Below are positions 6,196 through 10,763 of a stretch of DNA of 10,763 bases, in pieces. The position numbers were made by a program, and so were the translations under genes. The DNA comes from Bordetella parapertussis (GTDB lineage Bacteria > Pseudomonadota > Gammaproteobacteria > Burkholderiales > Burkholderiaceae_B): NCBI GenBank assembly GCA_943331855.1, contig CALQNE010000107.1, positions 1 through 10,763 of the forward strand, written 5' to 3'. The stretch's first letter is position 1. Each line of letters begins with the position of its first letter. The notes under the pieces were generated by a model that searched no databases, was not told the DNA's origin, and saw only the letters and a program-made list of their open reading frames with translations.

Positions 6196-7629
6196 CTAAG
6201 CGCGCCGCAACACCTGCCCTGCCCTTGCGTGCGTGGTGACACCATCTTGCCAACTCAGCACACCGTTGACATATACCTGATGAATACCCGCAGCCGGGCG
6301 CATCGGGTCTGCGAACGTTGCACTGTCTTTGATGTGAACAGGATCAAAGATCACCAGATCTGCCGCGTAACCTTCTTTAATCAAACCACGATCCTTTAAA
6401 CCAAACCGTGCTGCCGAAAGACCCGTCATTTTGTGTACCGCAGTTTCGAGCGGAAACAGTTTACGGTCTCGACTGTAATGACCTAAAACGCGCGGAAAGG
6501 CACCCCATAAACGGGGGTGTGGAAAAGTATCATGGGGTAAGCCATCCGAGCCAACCATTGTTTCTGGGTAAGCCAGAATGCGCTCGACATCTTCTTCATC
6601 CATTGAAAAATAAATGGCGCCGGCGGGCTGTAGCGAGGCCAGAAAATCCGTCAGATTCAAATCTTGTTCTTTAAGCATTTCGTCAACATATCGCCCACTC
6701 GCTTCAGGTTTTGTTTTAGACCAGGCGATTAACGTGCGAGAGGCTTGCTCAACAGTATCTTGCCGCAACACGGTTGAAGAGGCCACGTAGGGATAACAAT
6801 CTAGGCACACATCACCTTGAGCACGCATTTGATCAACCAACGCAAGCGTCTCACGCGAACGCCCGAAGTTTTCTTGGCCATTGACTTTATGATGCGAGAG
6901 CACTTGTCGCACACCAAGCTCTTTAGCAATCGACATGGCTTCAGTCATGGCCTCAAGCACTTCGGCTGCCTCATTACGAATGTGCGAGGCGATCAACGCT
7001 GTACCACCGCGAAGCGGCTCAAATACCGCTTGAATTTCAGCTGCGGTTGCCGCCTGCGCTGGCGCATAAAACAGACCCGTAGACACACCAACGACTCCCG
7101 CATCAAGCGCTTCTTGCACCAACACTTGCATCTTCGCGATTTCTGCTTCATTAGCGGGACGCGACAGATCTGACATCGTGACTGCACGCAAGGTTGTATG
7201 GCCTAACAAGGCCGCCATATTGACTGCTGGCGGACTTTTTTCGAGCGCTGCAAAATACTCAGCGAAAGTGTCATAACGCTGACTGGGACCGTTCGCGATT
7301 AAGTTCAATGGCGCAATCGCTTCAGTTTGCCCAAGTGGCGCCAGACTGAGGCCACAATTACCCGTAATCACAGTCGTCGCGCCCTGACTCACTTTAGCCG
7401 CCATCGAAGGGTCTGCTAACAATAGACGATCATCGTGCGTATGCACATCGATAAAACCGGGCGCAATGACCAAGCCCATTAAATCGAGGGTGGCCGTTGC
7501 CACATAATTCAACTCGCGACCGACCCCTACAATCCGACCGTCTTTGACCGCTACGCTCGCCTGACGCCGCGCCTGACCACTGCCGTCGATCACGACGCCA
7601 TTTATCAACATCAAATCACAATTCAACAT
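6196..7629 (-). CDS. N-acyl-D-amino-acid deacylase (D-aminoacylase family amidohydrolase)
   Basis: With the ATG at 7629 the protein has 477 residues. It is a metal-dependent amidohydrolase that removes an acyl group from N-acyl-D-amino acids, giving a carboxylate and a free D-amino acid. Visible active-site residues are His63 and His65 (GFIDVHTHDD), Cys92 (TGNCGLS), His216 (ASHIRNE), His246 (SHHKVNG) and Asp362 (GSDGLPHD). They sit at a constant offset of four from His67, His69, Cys96, His220, His250 and Asp366 of the characterised Alcaligenes enzyme, which supports both the family and this start. A TTG 15 codons upstream (7674) is in frame but would add an unusual N-terminus; TGAGG 9 nt before the ATG favours the shorter form. 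No signal peptide is seen, so it acts in the cytoplasm. It diverges from the dpaL operon and shares its regulatory region, which suggests a common inducer. The exact acyl substrate is unknown. Confidence 0.9.
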   Translation of the reverse strand: MLNCDLMLINGVVIDGSGQARRQASVAVKDGRIVGVGRELNYVATATLDLMGLVIAPGFIDVHTHDDRLLLADPSMAAKVSQGATTVITGNCGLSLAPLGQTEAIAPLNLIANGPSQRYDTFAEYFAALEKSPPAVNMAALLGHTTLRAVTMSDLSRPANEAEIAKMQVLVQEALDAGVVGVSTGLFYAPAQAATAAEIQAVFEPLRGGTALIASHIRNEAAEVLEAMTEAMSIAKELGVRQVLSHHKVNGQENFGRSRETLALVDQMRAQGDVCLDCYPYVASSTVLRQDTVEQASRTLIAWSKTKPEASGRYVDEMLKEQDLNLTDFLASLQPAGAIYFSMDEEDVERILAYPETMVGSDGLPHDTFPHPRLWGAFPRVLGHYSRDRKLFPLETAVHKMTGLSAARFGLKDRGLIKEGYAADLVIFDPVHIKDSATFADPMRPAAGIHQVYVNGVLSWQDGVTTHARAGQVLRRA

Positions 7630-7638
7630 ATCGCTCAG

Positions 7639-7643
7639 CCTCA
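7639..7643 (-). promoter_or_regulatory. Ribosome binding site choosing the deacylase start
   Basis: The minus strand reads TGAGG here, 9 nt before the ATG at 7629. It supports that ATG over the in-frame TTG at 7674. Confidence 0.5.
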
Positions 7644-7708
7644 GGTCGGAAATCAGGTTTTTCTTCAAATTCAATGAAAAATGAGTCTACACCTGAAAAG
7701 TTCGTTTG

Positions 7709-7737
7709 TTGAAAATCTAAACAAAAACCATTCTGAT
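7709..7737 (+). promoter_or_regulatory. Candidate promoter of the dpaL operon
   Basis: TTGAAA (7709-7714, 5 of 6 to the -35 consensus) is followed after 17 bp by TCTGAT (7732-7737, 4 of 6 to the -10). Transcription would start near 7744, leaving a leader of about 80 nt before dpaL that contains the dyad and direct repeat listed below. It is the best match I found in this intergenic region, but a moderate one. Confidence 0.4.
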
Positions 7738-7750
7738 TCAGTAAAGCTGA

Positions 7751-7763
7751 TACCATTTTGGTA
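7751..7763. promoter_or_regulatory. 13-bp dyad, candidate operator
   Basis: TACCATTTTGGTA consists of perfect 5-bp inverted arms (TACCA and TGGTA) around TTT. It lies just downstream of the proposed dpaL -10 box, where a bound repressor would block transcription. The ACCA/TGGT arms recall GntR-type sites, but no regulator gene is in the window, so the binder is unknown. Confidence 0.4.
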
Positions 7764-7770
7764 GATGAAA

Positions 7771-7790
7771 CAGCTGCACGGCAGCTGCAC
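7771..7790 (+). repeat. Direct repeat of CAGCTGCAC with 11-bp period
   Basis: CAGCTGCAC occurs at 7771-7779 and again at 7782-7790, so the copies lie one helical turn apart on the same face of the DNA. Each contains the palindrome CAGCTG. The spacing fits a dimeric regulator in the shared region between the deacylase and dpaL genes, though it could also be a chance duplication. Confidence 0.45.
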
Positions 7791-7822
7791 CGCTCAAACC
7801 ACCTGATAACCGAGACTGATGT

Positions 7823-9037
7823 ATGCCTCACAATGCGTATGCCTTCACCAACCCTTACGCTGACGCGCCCGACTCAATGTACGGTGCGCAACGAGAAAGT
7901 GTCATGAGTCAAGCTGGCTTTGATGCGGCCTTCGCTGAAATCTCGAGCTGGCCCGGCTACTCCCCTACTCCGCTGGTATCGCTGCCTGAATTGGCACAGG
8001 CGCTGGGGATCGCCGAACTTTTGTACAAAGATGAACGAGGCCGGTTTGGCTTAGGTAGCTTCAAAGCCTTAGGCGGCGCGTACGCCGTTGCCAACGTGTT
8101 ACGGCTCAAGGTACAGCAAGCGCGGGGTTTAGCCCAAGTTAGCTCAAAACAATTACTCTCTGGGGCCTTTAAAGAGATCATCGGTTCGGCAACCGTCACC
8201 TGTGCGACCGATGGTAATCATGGTCGCTCGGTGGCTTGGGGCGCTCGTCTCTTTGGCTGTCATTGTGTCATTTATGTACACGAAACCGTGAGTCAAGGGC
8301 GCCGCGATGCCATTGCACAATATGGTGCTGAGGTGCGTGAAGTCAAAGGCAATTATGACGATGCCGTCCGGTTTGCCGCGACCACTGCCGCCGAAGAGGG
8401 TTGGACCGTTGTATCCGATACCTCGTACCCTGGTTACCGTGACATCCCACTTGATGTCATGCATGGCTATGGCGTGATGGCCTCAGAAATTGTCACCCAA
8501 ATGTCTAACGCACAACCGCCTACGCATGTCTTTGCTCAAGCGGGGGTGGGCGCCCTCGCTTCAGCGGTATGTGCCAACTTCTGGCTACAGTGGGGCACGC
8601 AACGTCCTTCATTTGTAGTCACCGAACCCACGCAAGCCGACTGTGTCTATCAAAGCCTGCAGGCGGGGCAACGCAGCGTCGTCCACGGCACGCTTGATAC
8701 CGTGATGGCGGGGCTTGCTTGCGGTGAAGTTTCTGAACTCGCCTGGGAGATTTTGCAAGGTGGGACCAATATCGCGATCGCAATTGATGATGCCTATGCA
8801 CTAGAGGCGATGCGCATACTCGCAAAGCCTTTGGGCAACGATCCAGCCATCGTGGCGGGCGAAACCGGCGGGGTTGGATTGGCCGCCTTGTTAGCGGCGC
8901 GCGATCACCCTGTGATCCGTCAGCAACTCGGCCTGAACGCAAAAGCGCGTGTCTTGTTACTTGGTAGCGAAGGTGACACTGATCCCCTTATTTATCAACA
9001 GGTCGTTGGAAAAACCGCTTTGGAGGTCTTGGCATGA
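7823..9037 (+). CDS. dpaL: 2,3-diaminopropionate ammonia-lyase (PLP-dependent)
   Basis: The 404-residue product is a fold-type II PLP enzyme close in length to E. coli YgeX (398 residues). It converts 2,3-diaminopropionate, of either D or L form in characterised members, to pyruvate and two ammonia. The PLP lysine is Lys81 in RFGLGSFKALGG. Asp130 in CATDGNHGRSVAWGAR and Asp199 in SDTSYPGYRDIP match E. coli Asp120 and Asp189, which abstract protons from the D and L isomers. A glycine-rich phosphate-binding stretch (AGVGALASAV) and the segment GETGGVGLAAL complete the family picture. The start follows only a weak GAGA at 8-9 nt. It is the first gene of a plus-strand operon and overlaps the next gene by 4 bp. 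Its neighbours are carbamoylases, suggesting that diaminopropionate reaches it as an N-carbamoyl or N-acyl derivative; that link is inference. Confidence 0.93.
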   Translation: MPHNAYAFTNPYADAPDSMYGAQRESVMSQAGFDAAFAEISSWPGYSPTPLVSLPELAQALGIAELLYKDERGRFGLGSFKALGGAYAVANVLRLKVQQARGLAQVSSKQLLSGAFKEIIGSATVTCATDGNHGRSVAWGARLFGCHCVIYVHETVSQGRRDAIAQYGAEVREVKGNYDDAVRFAATTAAEEGWTVVSDTSYPGYRDIPLDVMHGYGVMASEIVTQMSNAQPPTHVFAQAGVGALASAVCANFWLQWGTQRPSFVVTEPTQADCVYQSLQAGQRSVVHGTLDTVMAGLACGEVSELAWEILQGGTNIAIAIDDAYALEAMRILAKPLGNDPAIVAGETGGVGLAALLAARDHPVIRQQLGLNAKARVLLLGSEGDTDPLIYQQVVGKTALEVLA

Positions 9038-10266
9038 GCACAGCTCACTTGGCCATTAGTGCTGAACACCTACTTGAGCAAGTTCATGCGCTGGCTGAAA
9101 TTGGACTCACGACTGAAGGCGCCTGCTGCCGTCTGGCCTTATCAGACGAAGATCGTCTGGGCCGAGATCAGTTGATACTTTGGATGCGTGAACTCAAACT
9201 TGAAGTCAGCATTGATCCAATCGGCAACATCTTCGGCTGGCGTGCTGGCTTAGAAGATCTACCGCCGGTAATGACAGGCTCTCACATTGATACGGTACGT
9301 ACCGGTGGCCGCTACGATGGCCCGCTGGGCGTGCTGGGTGGCCTAGAGGTGGTTCGCACGCTCAATCAAGCTGGCATCGTGACGCGACGGCCACTCGTGG
9401 TCGCAGCCTTTACCAATGAAGAAGGCGCACGGTTTCATCCAGACATGCTCGGCTCGCTCGTCTATGTTGGCGGGCTCTCGCTTGAAGAAGCTTACGCCTC
9501 GCATAGCGCTGATGGCAAAGTGCTCATCGATGAGCTCACCAAAATTGGGTACGTCGGTCAGGCGCCGCTACCGCTGTGCAAGCCGCATGCCTTTGTTGAA
9601 TTGCATATCGAGCAAGGTCCAATCCTGGATATTGAAGGCGTCACGATTGGTGCCGTGCGTGATTTACAAGGGATCTCCTGGCAAGAGCTCACGATCGTGG
9701 GTCAATCTAATCATGCGGGCACCACCCCAATGCGTCTGCGCCACGATGCGGGCTACTGCGCCGCCGCGATCAGCGTTTTTATGCGCGAACTGACAAAAGA
9801 AATGGGCGGAGCTCAGGTCGCCACGATGGGTGTGACAAAACTGCATCCAAATCTTATCAATGTCATTGCTGCGCGCGCCGTGGTGACTGTTGATTTGCGC
9901 AACACTGACGAAGCTTTATTAAAAATTGCCGAACAAAAATTGAATGAATTTTTAACTCAATTATCGAACGATGAAGGCGTCACAATTACGAGCCATCGGT
10001 TGGCACGCTTCGAACCCGTACAGTTTGACCAGTCGATTGCAGACTTGATTGCAAACAAGGCCCAGACCTTGGGATATTCGTGCCGCACGATGACCTCAGG
10101 TGCTGGGCACGACGCACAAATGATGGCGCGTTTTTGCCCGAGCGCAATGATTTTTGTGCCATCAGTGAAAGGCATTAGTCATAACCCCGCCGAACACACT
10201 GAAGTCGAAGACTTAGTGGCTGGTGGCAATGTCCTCTTACAGACTTTGCTTGAATTAGCTCAATAA
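9034..10266 (+). CDS. M20-type Zn-dependent carbamoylase (hydantoinase/carbamoylase family amidase)
   Basis: This 410-residue enzyme belongs to the dinuclear-metal amidase family that includes L-carbamoylase, beta-ureidopropionase and allantoate amidohydrolase. These hydrolyse N-carbamoyl groups to an amine, CO2 and ammonia. Metal ligands are visible at His84 (TGSHIDTV), Asp95 (GRYDGPLGV), Glu130 with catalytic Glu129 (FTNEEGARF), His191 (ELHIEQGP) and His383 (GISHNPAEHT). Lid-domain residues NHAGTTPMRLRHDAG (226-240) and SGAGHDAQ (355-362) carry substrate-binding positions. The start overlaps the dpaL stop as ATGA, with GGAGG 7 nt upstream inside dpaL, so translation is coupled. No signal peptide is seen. 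The exact substrate cannot be read from sequence: N-carbamoyl-L-amino acids, ureidopropionate or allantoate are all possible. The adjacent dpaL makes a carbamoylated diaminopropionate an attractive candidate. Confidence 0.88.
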   Translation: MSTAHLAISAEHLLEQVHALAEIGLTTEGACCRLALSDEDRLGRDQLILWMRELKLEVSIDPIGNIFGWRAGLEDLPPVMTGSHIDTVRTGGRYDGPLGVLGGLEVVRTLNQAGIVTRRPLVVAAFTNEEGARFHPDMLGSLVYVGGLSLEEAYASHSADGKVLIDELTKIGYVGQAPLPLCKPHAFVELHIEQGPILDIEGVTIGAVRDLQGISWQELTIVGQSNHAGTTPMRLRHDAGYCAAAISVFMRELTKEMGGAQVATMGVTKLHPNLINVIAARAVVTVDLRNTDEALLKIAEQKLNEFLTQLSNDEGVTITSHRLARFEPVQFDQSIADLIANKAQTLGYSCRTMTSGAGHDAQMMARFCPSAMIFVPSVKGISHNPAEHTEVEDLVAGGNVLLQTLLELAQ

Positions 10267-10312
10267 TTTGATTCGCAACATAGCGACCACATAAAACCTG
10301 GAGGAACGTTTC

Positions 10313-10763
10313 ATGGCACGTATCATCACAGTCGGTGCAGCACAACTCGGCCCCATTGCGTTGAACGATACGCGCGCTCAAGTGGTTGAACGCATGGTCG
10401 ACCTGATGCATCAAGCGAAAAGCTGCGGCTGCGATGTGGTCGTTTTCCCTGAACTGGCACTGACGACGTTTTTTCCACGTTGGTACTTTGCAGAGCAGGC
10501 CTCAATTGATGCGTTCTTCGAAGCCAGCATGCCCAGCCCAGAAACGCAGAAACTTTTTGATACGGCGCGAGCCTTACAAGTCGGTTTTTATTTAGGCTAT
10601 GCCGAACTGGTCCAAGAAGAAGGACAGCTGCGTCGCTTCAACACGGCAATCACGGTCGACAAAAATGGAAAAATTCTTTCAAAGTATCGAAAAATTCATT
10701 TACCCGGGCATCCCGAACACGAACCTTGGCGTCGGTTTCAGCATCTTGAACAGCGTTATTTCG
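10313..10763 (+). CDS. N-carbamoyl-D-amino acid hydrolase (nitrilase superfamily), C-terminus cut by window edge
   Basis: The first 150 residues are visible and closely resemble the Agrobacterium D-carbamoylase, which splits N-carbamoyl-D-amino acids to D-amino acid, CO2 and ammonia. Catalytic Glu47 (FPELALTTFFPRW) and Lys127 (KYRKIHLPGH) fall at the same residue numbers as in that enzyme, as do His129 and His144 (RFQHLE), which contribute to its active site. The catalytic cysteine (Cys172 in the relative) lies beyond the edge. A strong GGAGGA at 10300-10305, 7 nt before the ATG, fixes the start. It lies 46 bp after the M20 carbamoylase with no terminator between, so it is probably the third gene of the dpaL operon. 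A hydantoinase gene further right would fit a complete pathway, but that is prediction. Confidence 0.93.
   Translation, partial: MARIITVGAAQLGPIALNDTRAQVVERMVDLMHQAKSCGCDVVVFPELALTTFFPRWYFAEQASIDAFFEASMPSPETQKLFDTARALQVGFYLGYAELVQEEGQLRRFNTAITVDKNGKILSKYRKIHLPGHPEHEPWRRFQHLEQRYF

Noticed and set aside
7630..7674. TTG at 7674 as start of the deacylase
   Set aside because: The active-site residues align at a constant offset to the characterised D-aminoacylase with the ATG at 7629, and that ATG has a better ribosome binding site.
1..10763. CRISPR arrays, tRNA or rRNA genes, insertion sequences, prophage genes
   Set aside because: I looked for spaced repeats, cloverleaf-type sequences, transposase-like frames and terminal inverted repeats and saw none. 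The region appears to be ordinary chromosomal operons.

Overview
The window looks like a chromosomal segment of a Gram-negative bacterium. The best fit is a betaproteobacterium of the order Burkholderiales. Support comes from the signal-peptide-bearing outer-membrane barrel ending in phenylalanine, the twin-arginine-exported PhoX phosphatase, and a run of amidohydrolase, carbamoylase and lyase genes of the kind common in that order. Base composition is near 50% G+C by eye and even across the window. No transposase, phage gene, tRNA, rRNA or CRISPR array was seen. Genus cannot be assigned from this sequence alone.

Left block (1-3779, all minus strand): a probable zinc-uptake operon, read from right to left. 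It starts at a near-perfect 32-bp inverted repeat (3748-3779) that looks like a Zur/Fur-family operator lying over a candidate promoter. It then encodes a small membrane-anchored Cys/His protein of DUF2946 type, a plugless outer-membrane barrel with a coiled-coil N-terminus, a ZnuA-type periplasmic metal-binding protein, and a DUF1007 protein whose C-terminus runs off the left edge. Together these would carry a transition metal, most likely zinc, across the outer membrane and periplasm. The inner-membrane permease and ATPase are not in the window.

Middle (3805-6195): phoX, a large secreted alkaline phosphatase on the minus strand. A well-formed Pho box sits 52 bp upstream of its start, with a -10 element at the spacing found in PhoB-activated promoters. 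PhoX enzymes use iron and calcium rather than zinc, so its position beside a zinc-import operon is suggestive. An 18-bp perfect palindrome (6165-6182) separates phoX from the next gene and may end its transcription.

Right block (6196-10763): a catabolic island for N-substituted and D-configured amino acids. A D-aminoacylase-type deacylase reads left. Diverging from it are dpaL (2,3-diaminopropionate ammonia-lyase), an M20-type Zn carbamoylase overlapping dpaL by 4 bp, and an N-carbamoyl-D-amino acid hydrolase cut by the right edge. The 193-bp divergent promoter region holds a 13-bp dyad and an 11-bp-period direct repeat, both candidate regulator sites. The set suggests that N-acyl and N-carbamoyl groups are removed from both stereoisomers of an amino acid, with diaminopropionate finally split to pyruvate and ammonia. 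This resembles the logic of hydantoin and purine-derived ureidopropionate degradation clusters, but with a different combination of enzymes.
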